Of a DNA stretch of 5,694 nt, positions 1 to 5,507 are shown in pieces. The translations under genes were made by a program, and so were the position numbers. The stretch comes from an uncultured Actinomycetes bacterium. Lineage in GTDB: Bacteria; Actinomycetota; Actinomycetes; Nanopelagicales; Nanopelagicaceae. The number at the start of each line of letters is the position of its first letter. Positions within the stretch are counted from its first letter, which is position 1. The stretch is from assembly GCA_903932695.1 (NCBI GenBank), contig CAIZGZ010000008.1:1-5694 (forward strand). The letters run 5' to 3'. Below the pieces are notes generated by a model that had not been told where the DNA came from, did not search any database, and saw only the letters and a list, made by a program, of their open reading frames with translations.

Positions 1-180
1 GTGCTCTTTATCGATACCGGCCAAAATTCGTAGCGCCGTGGTCTTGCCACAACCCGATGGTCCAAGCAACGTAACAAACTCACCGGACTTGATCTTGAGA
101 GAGAAATCATTAAGAGCCGTAACGTTTCCAAATTTGCGGGTCACGCCATGGAACTCAACAGTGCTTCCGTGGATATCCAT
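1..180 (-). CDS. ABC transporter ATP-binding protein, N-terminal 60 codons (partial)
   Basis: This is the nucleotide-binding subunit that powers the importer encoded just upstream; only residues 1-60 lie in the window and the gene runs off the left edge. I translated it by hand from the ATG at 180-178. It reads MDIHGSTVEFHGVTRKFG, with Phe17 at the A-loop position, then the Walker A motif GPSGCGKTT at residues 40-48, followed by ALRILAG, the usual continuation in polyamine/iron/phosphonate-type (PotA/FbpC/PhnT-like) ATPases. The Q-loop, signature and Walker B lie outside. The start codon shares one base with the stop of the preceding permease (TAATG), so translation is probably coupled. By context it serves the two permeases and the binding protein upstream; the aminophosphonate substrate is inferred from the two enzymes at the head of the operon. 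Confidence 0.93.
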   Translation of the reverse strand, partial: MDIHGSTVEFHGVTRKFGNVTALNDFSLKIKSGEFVTLLGPSGCGKTTALRILAGIDKEH

Positions 181-962
181 TAGTTAGCCCTCTCTATCTT
201 CTTTGAAAATGCGCTTCGGATTGTTGGCACATAGGAAAAAATAACAAGCAGGAACCAGATGCTAAAGAGCGATCCAATCGAAATAGCTACGGAGCCATAG
301 AGATTCTCTTGAGCAGCATTTGTAGCCCATGTAGGCAAGGTGTGGAAATGGAGCAAGACCGCGAGTGCATATTCGCCCATCGAAATCGCAAAAGTAATAA
401 ATGCAGCGCCAACTGTGGCAGAGCGAATTGCGGGAATAATGACCAAAGTCAATGTTTTAACCGAAGATGCGCCAAGGCTTGATGATGCCTCAACTAGCGT
501 AGGTAACGCGATAGACGAGAGAGCGGTATTAAGCGTGCGGTACACGTACGGCATGCAGATAATCACGTAGAAGAAGCAGAGTTCATAGGAAGTTGATTGC
601 AACTTCTTAGGCATCGCTACTTGCGCACCAATTGCGAGTGAGACTACTGGAATGACTAGCGGCAAGAGGCAGAGAATCTCCACCAATCGTGCCCATCGCC
701 GCCCACCGAGCTGTACATAGACAACGGTAGGGATCATGAGAAGAAGCAAGAGTAAGACTGAGACTGCTGCGATTCGAAGGCTGGTAAAGAGAGCAGGGCC
801 AAATCCGAGTTGATGAATAATCCAGGTGTAGTTAGCGAAGGTATGACCTTTGCCGCCATAGCCGCGCAATGAGTACTCGGCAGCAGCTAGAAATGGTGTT
901 ATGAAGAATAGACCGGCTGCGATCAAGATCGTACGGTCCGACCAGCCAAGCGTCCGTTTCAT
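180..962 (-). CDS. ABC transporter permease, second subunit (PhnV-like, putative aminophosphonate importer)
   Basis: This is an integral membrane subunit of a binding-protein-dependent importer, 260 residues, of the MetI-like permease fold. Hydrophobic segments lie near residues 10-28, 62-83, 97-115, 127-143, 180-204 and 226-246, fitting six transmembrane helices. The cytoplasmic EAA loop that docks on the ATPase is visible as EASSSLG at 158-164, followed by IIPAIR at 175-180. The ATG overlaps the stop of the upstream permease by 4 nt (ATGA) and the stop overlaps the ATPase start by one base, so the three genes are translationally linked. Two separate permease genes resemble the PhnU/PhnV arrangement rather than the single PhnE of PhnCDE systems or the fused PhnU2. 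Family relatives also carry spermidine/putrescine or ferric iron, so the aminophosphonate assignment rests on neighbours. Confidence 0.9.
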   Translation of the reverse strand: MKRTLGWSDRTILIAAGLFFITPFLAAAEYSLRGYGGKGHTFANYTWIIHQLGFGPALFTSLRIAAVSVLLLLLLMIPTVVYVQLGGRRWARLVEILCLLPLVIPVVSLAIGAQVAMPKKLQSTSYELCFFYVIICMPYVYRTLNTALSSIALPTLVEASSSLGASSVKTLTLVIIPAIRSATVGAAFITFAISMGEYALAVLLHFHTLPTWATNAAQENLYGSVAISIGSLFSIWFLLVIFSYVPTIRSAFSKKIERAN

Positions 963-1873
963 TTCTTCTTCGCCAATCGCAGAACGAGCGCGTATAGCCC
1001 AAAGACTAGAACCGAGATAAGAATCATTCCCATTGCAAGTGCATCACCTTGGTTTGCTTGATCAGCGATCACTTCGCCGTTCACCAGGTTTCCAATCAGG
1101 AGTGGCACGAGCGGAATCGTTCCGTTCGACATCGCTGCTGCAGTCGCATATGCGGAGAACCCACTGGCAAAGAGAAGCAAGCACGATGAGAGAAATGCCG
1201 GGAAGAGAACTGGTAGTACAACATGGCGGAGATAATGGCTGCGAGATCCGCCTAATGTCTCATTCGCCTCCTGCCATTCCACCTTGAGATTTTCAACAGC
1301 GGGGGTGAAGACGATCACCATGAGCGGCACCTGGAAGAAGCAATAGACGAGCAAAATTCCCCAGAAGTTATAGATATCAAAGGCGCCACCGTAGATATCC
1401 CAATGAAAGACCTTGAGGAGAATTTTGGTGACAAGTCCCTCTTGGCCAAATGCAGCAATAAAACTGAATGCGAGCGGAATTCCACCTGTGCTCGTGAGCA
1501 CACCTGCGGCCGCGCTAATTAATTTGCGTGAGTGGCCCTGAGTCTTGACAACTGCCCAGCAGATCAGCGCACCAATGAGTGCGGAGATAGCCATTGAGTA
1601 AGCAGCGAGCTCGAAGGAGCCAATAAAGGCGTTGCGATAGTCCCCACCAAAGAGAGCTTTATACGCCGAGAAAGTGAGGTGATGCTTGTTATCATGGAGT
1701 GAATCGCTGAAGACAACTGCGATCGGGTAGAAGAAAAAGTATCCGACAAGAAGCAGAAAAGGGATAATCCCGATAAAACTGCGATCGAATGAGAACTTCA
1801 ACTTTTTCGAAACAGGCAAGACGCCCCCACCCGCGGAGCGGGTAAGAGCGTCTTGGACTGAAGTCTCTAACAT
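959..1873 (-). CDS. ABC transporter permease, first subunit (PhnU-like, putative aminophosphonate importer)
   Basis: This is the partner permease of 304 residues, MetI-like fold. Hydrophobic segments near residues 33-55, 88-109, 125-143, 170-190, 222-240 and 278-299 fit six helices. The EAA loop reads EANETLGG at 202-209 and leads into VVLPVLFP. I chose ATG 1873, 16 nt after the binding-protein stop. The reading frame stays open up to 2152, but that part runs through the binding-protein gene in another frame and is rich in Ser, Gln and His, unlike a permease. No clear Shine-Dalgarno precedes ATG 1873, and codons about 7-19 form a strong hairpin, so a later TTG start at 1819 or 1801 cannot be excluded; either would leave the helices intact. 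The stop overlaps the next permease start (ATGA). Confidence 0.9.
   Translation of the reverse strand: MLETSVQDALTRSAGGGVLPVSKKLKFSFDRSFIGIIPFLLLVGYFFFYPIAVVFSDSLHDNKHHLTFSAYKALFGGDYRNAFIGSFELAAYSMAISALIGALICWAVVKTQGHSRKLISAAAGVLTSTGGIPLAFSFIAAFGQEGLVTKILLKVFHWDIYGGAFDIYNFWGILLVYCFFQVPLMVIVFTPAVENLKVEWQEANETLGGSRSHYLRHVVLPVLFPAFLSSCLLLFASGFSAYATAAAMSNGTIPLVPLLIGNLVNGEVIADQANQGDALAMGMILISVLVFGLYALVLRLAKKK
1817..1855 (-). promoter_or_regulatory. Nested GC-rich hairpin at the 5' end of the first permease gene
   Basis: On the mRNA the outer arms CAAGACGC (1855-1848) and GCGTCTTG (1824-1817) pair over 8 bp. A 4x4 internal loop separates them from an inner perfect 6-bp stem ACCCGC/GCGGGT with a 3-nt loop. 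No U-run follows, so it is not a typical intrinsic terminator. It sits just after the binding-protein gene and the ATG used for the permease, a place where a stem could protect the upstream binding-protein message or limit permease translation, as is known for intercistronic stems in binding-protein operons such as malE-malF. The pairing is seen directly; the role is inferred. Confidence 0.5.
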
Positions 1874-1889
1874 GGTTTTATCTAATTGC

Positions 1890-3131
1890 TTAGATCTTTG
1901 CCCATGCAGTCTTGAGGAGTGTTGTAGCAGTTGTCTGCTGTGCGACTGTTGGCATCTGTAGTGCCAACTTATCTGCAGCAGGGTTTGGCTGGAAGATTGA
2001 TGTTGGTGATGGCACCAAGAGCTTCTTCTTTGCCATTGCAGCTTGCTCGATTGGAATCGCACCACCGAGTGTGAAGATGTTCTGTCCACCCATGAGTGAG
2101 TTGAACAACTTTGCACCATCGAGTGTGCCCGCTGCAACGAGTGAAGCCTCATCGCCAGCTAGATCCTTAGCAAGGTGACCCTTGTTCTCTGACATCAAGA
2201 ACTCAACCCAGAGACGTGCTGCTGCAGGGTGTGGAGCTGTTGCACTGATACCGAAGATGTAAGGAGTTCCCATTACTGCTGCATCAGAAGGCTTGACGTA
2301 GTAGAAAGTCTTGCCGATCTGTGCACCAGCTTGTTGGGTTCCAAGAGCGTTGAATGAGTAGTCGAACCAGACCTTTGGGTTACCGGTTGCGATGTGTGTT
2401 GAATCAGCATTTGCACCTGAGAGGTTTCCAGATGTCTTGAGCTTATGGAAGAAATCGACACCCTTTTGAACGTTATCGAGAGATCCACCGTTAGCGACAG
2501 AAGCTGTCATTACTGTGATCAAAGCCTCTTGTGCGCCAGTTGGATCGCCAGCGATGCCGACAACCTTCTTGTATGCAGGGTTGAGGAGGTCAGCAACCTT
2601 TGTTGGGTGAACCTTGAGCTTTGCGTCATAACCGATGACGATCTGACCTGAGTAGTTGCCGAACCAGAAACCTGCTGGATCCTTCCAAGCGGTTGGAATG
2701 TCGTTCCATGTTGCAACCTTGTATGGAGCGAACAAGCTTCCACCGGTTGAGCTACCTGTCATTGCATCTGCAATGTGTGAAGCGCCGATGTCGACTACAT
2801 CTGGAGCGCTTGCCTGAGGAGCTGTCTGGATTGACTTGATCTCGTACGAAGAACCACCATCTGGATTGTCATCGTTGATGTGAATACCAAATGCGGCTTG
2901 GAAAGAATCGATTGCATCACCGTAGTCAGCCCAGTTACGTAGGACTGTTGTGATGTTGAGTGAACCCTCAGCCTGTGCAGCCTTGATAAGCGCTGTCATG
3001 CCACCGCATGAGGCGAGGTCGGTGCAAGTTGCGAATGAAGAGTCAGCAGCTTGTGATGGCGCTGAAGATACAGCTGGAAGAATTGCAACAGCGATTGCTG
3101 CAACTGCTCCAAGAATGAATTGCTTGCGCAT
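1890..3131 (-). CDS. Extracellular solute-binding protein of ABC importer (putative aminophosphonate-binding)
   Basis: This is the secreted receptor that captures the substrate for the importer, 413 residues. I chose ATG 3131 because AAAGGGGG, a strong Shine-Dalgarno, lies 4 nt upstream and a good signal peptide follows: Arg2-Lys3, a hydrophobic core at about 5-24, then SQAA near residues 26-29, a signal-peptidase I type site. Starting at ATG 3173 would bury the signal. There is no lipobox cysteine; the nearest pair, Cys36 and Cys42, could form a disulfide in the mature protein. Features such as PDVVDIG and a Trp/Tyr/Gly-rich first lobe fit the type II periplasmic-binding fold of the PotD/FbpA/PhnS-like group. 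The gene follows a 100-nt spacer after the HAD gene and precedes the permeases. AEP or a close analogue is the most likely ligand by context; polyamine or iron relatives are alternatives. Confidence 0.88.
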   Translation of the reverse strand: MRKQFILGAVAAIAVAILPAVSSAPSQAADSSFATCTDLASCGGMTALIKAAQAEGSLNITTVLRNWADYGDAIDSFQAAFGIHINDDNPDGGSSYEIKSIQTAPQASAPDVVDIGASHIADAMTGSSTGGSLFAPYKVATWNDIPTAWKDPAGFWFGNYSGQIVIGYDAKLKVHPTKVADLLNPAYKKVVGIAGDPTGAQEALITVMTASVANGGSLDNVQKGVDFFHKLKTSGNLSGANADSTHIATGNPKVWFDYSFNALGTQQAGAQIGKTFYYVKPSDAAVMGTPYIFGISATAPHPAAARLWVEFLMSENKGHLAKDLAGDEASLVAAGTLDGAKLFNSLMGGQNIFTLGGAIPIEQAAMAKKKLLVPSPTSIFQPNPAADKLALQMPTVAQQTTATTLLKTAWAKI

Positions 3132-3140
3132 TAGTCCCCC
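3129..3140 (-). promoter_or_regulatory. Strong Shine-Dalgarno and start of the binding-protein gene
   Basis: The mRNA reads GGGGGACTAATG, preceded by AAA, giving a purine-rich AAAGGGGG four nucleotides before the ATG at 3131-3129. It decides the start against the in-frame ATG at 3173. It is the clearest ribosome binding site in the window, which fits the high level of binding protein usually needed relative to the permeases. Confidence 0.75.
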
Positions 3141-3158
3141 TTTAGGAATGTGAGAGAA

Positions 3159-3171
3159 GCAAATCGTTTGC
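3159..3171. repeat. 13-nt inverted repeat upstream of the binding-protein gene (candidate operator)
   Basis: The sequence gcaaatcgtttgc has perfect 5-bp arms (GCAAA/TTTGC) around a 3-nt centre, and the symmetry continues two bases further out after one mismatch. It lies 28 nt upstream of the binding-protein ATG. The half-site resembles AT-rich operators with a CG core used by LacI-type repressors, but no regulator gene is in the window and the arms are short, so it could also be chance or a weak mRNA hairpin. Confidence 0.3.
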
Positions 3172-3218
3172 ATCTAAATAGGAGCCAACATTCGCACGAC
3201 CGGCGAGTGGCGTTCAGG

Positions 3219-3235
3219 TTAACTCTTGGAGTTAA
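3219..3235. repeat. 17-nt inverted repeat across the HAD gene stop codon
   Basis: The sequence ttaactcttggagttaa has perfect 7-bp arms around a 3-nt centre. It overlaps the stop codon of the HAD gene (3234-3232) and opens the 100-nt spacer before the binding-protein gene. Length and symmetry suit a dimeric regulator site; as RNA it would be an AU-rich 7-bp stem with a triloop. No U-run follows, so a terminator is unlikely. The symmetry is directly visible; the function is not known. Confidence 0.4.
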
Positions 3236-3912
3236 ATCAATTCCACAATCTGAGTTGAGAAATCCAGAATATGCGTTGCGCCAGAATTTTCTAACTGTGC
3301 TCGTGTGCATGCTCCGCTGGTAACTCCAACGACAAGAGCCGCTTCCGCGCGCAAGCCTGCCTGAATATCAGAATCGGTATCTCCCACAACGATGACATTT
3401 GCAGGTTTGACTTCTGTGCCGAATTTCTCGTTATAGAGAGCGATTGCGCTCAGGATCATGTCTGGCGCTGGGCGTCCTTCATTTACTTCAGAGGCAGCGA
3501 CCGAAAGGTCCAATAGTTCGGCCCAGTTGAGATCTTCGATGATGAAATCCAGAATGGAGCGCGGAAAACCAGTTGTTATCGCTACTCCTACTCCTTTGCC
3601 GCGAAGAGCACGAAAGAGTTCAGAGATCCCCTCAAACTCCTCCAGAAGACCTTCTGCCACAAGATTGCTGTATGCCTCGACAAAGCGGTCATGCGCAGCG
3701 TTTGCGGCAACTTCATCGCTATTACAGAGATGCATCAGGACATCGATTTTGCGCTGCCCCATCGTTGCGTTGACATAGTCGACCATTGAATCGAGTTCAG
3801 TTTGACCGAGCCCAAGCGGCTCCATGGCGATGAGAAAAGCTTGAACGACCAAACCACCATCTTTTGCGGTTGTGCCCGCAACATCGAGTACGGCTAATTT
3901 GATCTCGCTCAT
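3232..3912 (-). CDS. Phosphonatase-like HAD hydrolase (PhnX-like, TIGR03351-type)
   Basis: This is probably a cytoplasmic C-P bond hydrolase that splits phosphonoacetaldehyde, or a close 2-oxoethylphosphonate, into phosphate and an aldehyde. It has 226 residues, shorter than PhnX (about 265). The nucleophile motif is DVAGTT at 10-15, with Ala12 in place of the second Asp of ordinary HAD enzymes, a hallmark of the phosphonatase group. MGQRKID at 51-57 in the cap aligns with MGLLKID of PhnX, placing Lys55 at the Schiff-base lysine. TTG at 113-115 is motif II, GRP at 146-148 gives the arginine that replaces the usual motif III lysine, and GDTDSD at 177-182 carries the metal-binding acids. Three PhnX residues differ (see findings). 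I chose ATG 3912, which overlaps the oxidoreductase stop (ATGA); the longer frame to 4065 is out-of-frame oxidoreductase sequence. Other phosphonate-like substrates are possible. Confidence 0.9.
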   Translation of the reverse strand: MSEIKLAVLDVAGTTAKDGGLVVQAFLIAMEPLGLGQTELDSMVDYVNATMGQRKIDVLMHLCNSDEVAANAAHDRFVEAYSNLVAEGLLEEFEGISELFRALRGKGVGVAITTGFPRSILDFIIEDLNWAELLDLSVAASEVNEGRPAPDMILSAIALYNEKFGTEVKPANVIVVGDTDSDIQAGLRAEAALVVGVTSGACTRAQLENSGATHILDFSTQIVELI

Positions 3913-5045
3913 AGTTTTGCCCACTCCAGGATCGTCTCTTCTGCCATTGCTGGTGAGATCGTGTTTCCACGGCCGCCACCACCGGTCACTACGACCGCCC
4001 CAGGCGCAATGCTCTTTCGGAAATAGATATCGCTGCTGGTGCTCTGCGAATAAACGCCATCCCATCGACGAACTACAGCGGGACTTGGAGTTCCTAAAAT
4101 CGCATCCATCACTCGTGTGAGATGCTCGTAAGGCTCTTCTTGGATCTCATGGCTAAATGGCTCGATGTAGTCGTGGGTATCGCCAATCGTGAATGAGCCA
4201 TCTAATCGCTGGACCATCAGCAACTGCATCTTGTTCATCGCAGCCACCTCTGGTTGTGGTGCCAGCTTATGCAACGAGAGATCTTTAAAAGCTGGGTAAT
4301 AACGCATCGAATCGGCATCGGCTATCGAGTGGCGAAGTGGTCTCGTCGTTGGAGCTGTCGCACCCATCTGCAAGTGCACCTTGCGAAGTGGGGCACCTTC
4401 GAAGAACTCGCTCAAAAATCCTTTGTGTGCCGCACCTGGACAGATTGCCATCAAATCACCAGAAATTAGTCGGCCAGTGATATCAACGACGTGGTTACCT
4501 GTCTCATCGTTAAAGAAATCCACGACTTCAAAGTTCGGTTCCCAGGTGTAATGAGGGCTCTTCTGTAGGTATTCGCGCAATCCGCCTAGGAGCATCACTG
4601 GTTCGACTGCGGCATCTTGCTTGCAGAGCAGGCCGCCTTTAAATGAGCCCTGGAGATTCGGCTCCAGGGCAACAATCTCGGCTTGGGTCAAGAGTGAGAA
4701 TTCACGTTGCTCGGCATCAGCCATATTCGCAGCTTCTGCCATCACATCAAATTCAGCCTCGTTGAGAGCGATAGTGAGGGAATGTTGGGCCCTAAAGCCG
4801 ATATTGGCTTCTGCTCCGATCTCGGCCCAGAGTTGGCGCGCACGTAACGCGATCTCGAGCTCAGGCCCTGACTGTCGGCCACTTACCCAGATCAGGCCAA
4901 AATTTCGGACCGATGCGGATTGAGGCACTTGGTCACGCTCAATGTGAACCACTGTGAATCCAGCCTTGATTGCAAGGACTGCGTGCATCGTTCCGACAAT
5001 GCCACCACCGACAACGACAACGCTCTTCACAGACGACTGGCTCAT
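3909..5045 (-). CDS. FAD-dependent amine oxidoreductase of the phosphonate-associated type (TIGR03364-like)
   Basis: This is a flavoenzyme of the glycine oxidase/D-amino acid oxidase fold (DAO), 378 residues, probably cytoplasmic. The N-terminal Rossmann motif is VVGGGIVG at 11-18, with Glu37 at the end of the second strand to hold the FAD ribose. RNFGLIW follows the usual flavin-binding stretch, RRWDG lies near the C-terminal part, and GGGGRGNTISPAM at 355-367 is the closing FAD-contact motif. TIGR03364 members are known to sit beside TIGR03351 phosphonatase-like hydrolases, as here, and enzymes of this kind have been reported to oxidise N-methyl-AEP and sometimes AEP to phosphonoacetaldehyde. 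The stop overlaps the HAD start by 4 nt, so the two are made together. It opens the operon; no Shine-Dalgarno sits at a useful distance (GGAG is 17 nt away). Substrate and whether oxygen is the acceptor are inferred. Confidence 0.88.
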   Translation of the reverse strand: MSQSSVKSVVVVGGGIVGTMHAVLAIKAGFTVVHIERDQVPQSASVRNFGLIWVSGRQSGPELEIALRARQLWAEIGAEANIGFRAQHSLTIALNEAEFDVMAEAANMADAEQREFSLLTQAEIVALEPNLQGSFKGGLLCKQDAAVEPVMLLGGLREYLQKSPHYTWEPNFEVVDFFNDETGNHVVDITGRLISGDLMAICPGAAHKGFLSEFFEGAPLRKVHLQMGATAPTTRPLRHSIADADSMRYYPAFKDLSLHKLAPQPEVAAMNKMQLLMVQRLDGSFTIGDTHDYIEPFSHEIQEEPYEHLTRVMDAILGTPSPAVVRRWDGVYSQSTSSDIYFRKSIAPGAVVVTGGGGRGNTISPAMAEETILEWAKL

Positions 5046-5051
5046 AGTTTC

Positions 5052-5079
5052 GTATTAGATCACTCCAAAAACGCCACAA
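5052..5079 (-). promoter_or_regulatory. Candidate promoter of the phosphonate operon, possibly leaderless
   Basis: On the minus strand TTGTGG (5079-5074) and TAATAC (5057-5052) are separated by 16 nt, a plausible -35/-10 pair for the housekeeping sigma factor. The -10 box ends 6 nt before the oxidoreductase ATG (5045), so transcription would begin at or next to the start codon, giving a leaderless mRNA. That arrangement is common in Actinobacteria and agrees with the lack of a well-placed Shine-Dalgarno. The -35 is weak, as expected for an activator-dependent promoter. Confidence 0.42.
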
Positions 5080-5108
5080 GGTAACGAAATGGTGTCCGTG
5101 GGGTGAAC
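5076..5108 (-). promoter_or_regulatory. Candidate PHO box (PhoP/RegX3-type 11-nt direct repeats)
   Basis: Read on the minus strand, three consecutive 11-nt units begin with GTTCACC (5108), GGACACC (5097) and CGTTACC (5086). Compared with the actinobacterial PhoP unit GTTCACC they match 7/7, 5/7 and 4/7, in exact 11-nt phase, and the last unit overlaps the candidate -35. Activation from repeats at or just upstream of -35 is the known layout for PhoP. Exact GTTCACC also occurs twice elsewhere inside genes without a phased partner, so the phasing and position, not the single match, carry the weight. Confidence 0.5.
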
Positions 5109-5142
5109 GGAATTTTGGCCGGCGGAGTAGAGTTCAATAACT

Positions 5143-5502
5143 ATGAAAAAGACCGCCTTTCTAATCGATCTGCTCTTCATTGTGATCTTTGTAGCCATTG
5201 GTCGCCACGCACACGAACACGGAATTACGGTACGAGGAATGGCATCAACCTTCTGGCCATTTGGGTCAGGGCTACTTGTCGGCTGGCTCTTGCTGCTTAT
5301 TCTCAATCGCTCTGGCAGCACACCAAAAAATGGCGCAGTTATTGTTGGCGCGACGGTTGTCGTTGGAATGTTGCTTCGAGTCATCGCCGGCCAAGGAACC
5401 GCCGTCACCTTTATTCTCGTCGCACTCACATTCCTTTCACTCTTCTTAGTTGGCTGGCGCGCACTCTTCTCGGTTATCCAACGACGCTTCTCGAATAACT
5501 AG
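5143..5502 (+). CDS. DUF3054-type four-helix membrane protein
   Basis: This is a small integral membrane protein of 119 residues and unknown function. Four hydrophobic segments lie near residues 4-21, 37-54, 64-82 and 86-108. GRHAHEHG after the first helix and TFWPFG at the start of the second are what I recognise as typical of DUF3054, a family mostly found in Actinobacteria. The length agrees with that family. The ATG at 5143 is followed by MKKTAFLID; GGAG occurs about 15 nt upstream, too far for a normal Shine-Dalgarno, so a leaderless or weakly initiated message is possible. The gene is divergent from the phosphonate operon, sharing the 97-nt intergenic region, and is followed after 5 nt by the S51-like gene in the same direction. 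Nothing ties it to phosphonate use. Confidence 0.82.
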   Translation: MKKTAFLIDLLFIVIFVAIGRHAHEHGITVRGMASTFWPFGSGLLVGWLLLLILNRSGSTPKNGAVIVGATVVVGMLLRVIAGQGTAVTFILVALTFLSLFLVGWRALFSVIQRRFSNN

Positions 5503-5507
5503 CCCTC

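Noticed and set aside
1079..1085. Exact GTTCACC on the plus strand inside the first permease gene
   Set aside because: It has no second unit 11 nt away and lies inside a coding region; treated as chance.
1817..1855. Intrinsic terminator between binding protein and permease
   Set aside because: The hairpin is strong but no U-run follows on the mRNA, and the permease coding sequence continues through it.
1874..2152. Possible 93-residue N-terminal extension of the first permease
   Set aside because: It overlaps the binding-protein gene in another frame and is rich in Ser, Gln and His with no membrane or signal character; the ATG at 1873 gives a normal permease length.
2606..2612. Exact GTTCACC on the minus strand inside the binding-protein gene
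   Set aside because: The next 11-nt unit does not match and the site is intragenic; treated as chance.
3132..3173. Upstream ATG adding 14 residues to the binding protein
   Set aside because: It would place residues ahead of the signal peptide and ignore the strong Shine-Dalgarno before ATG 3131.
3191..3223. Degenerate PHO-box-like series (GTTAACC, then CGCCACT) in the spacer before the binding-protein gene
   Set aside because: Only the first unit matches well and it is largely part of the 17-nt palindrome; too weak to call.
3458..3778. Plus-strand open frames opposite the HAD and oxidoreductase genes, such as this one and 4621-4923
   Set aside because: Both are antisense to genes with conserved motifs and have Ser/Arg-rich shadow composition.
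3913..4065. Possible N-terminal extension of the HAD hydrolase
   Set aside because: It is the out-of-frame 3' end of the oxidoreductase gene; the HAD fold begins a few residues after ATG 3912, which has the ATGA overlap.
5055..5429. 124-codon minus-strand reading frame opposite the DUF3054 gene
   Set aside because: Composition is Pro/Thr/Ser-rich with no recognisable motif, and it lies antisense to a clear four-helix protein and across the candidate promoter region.
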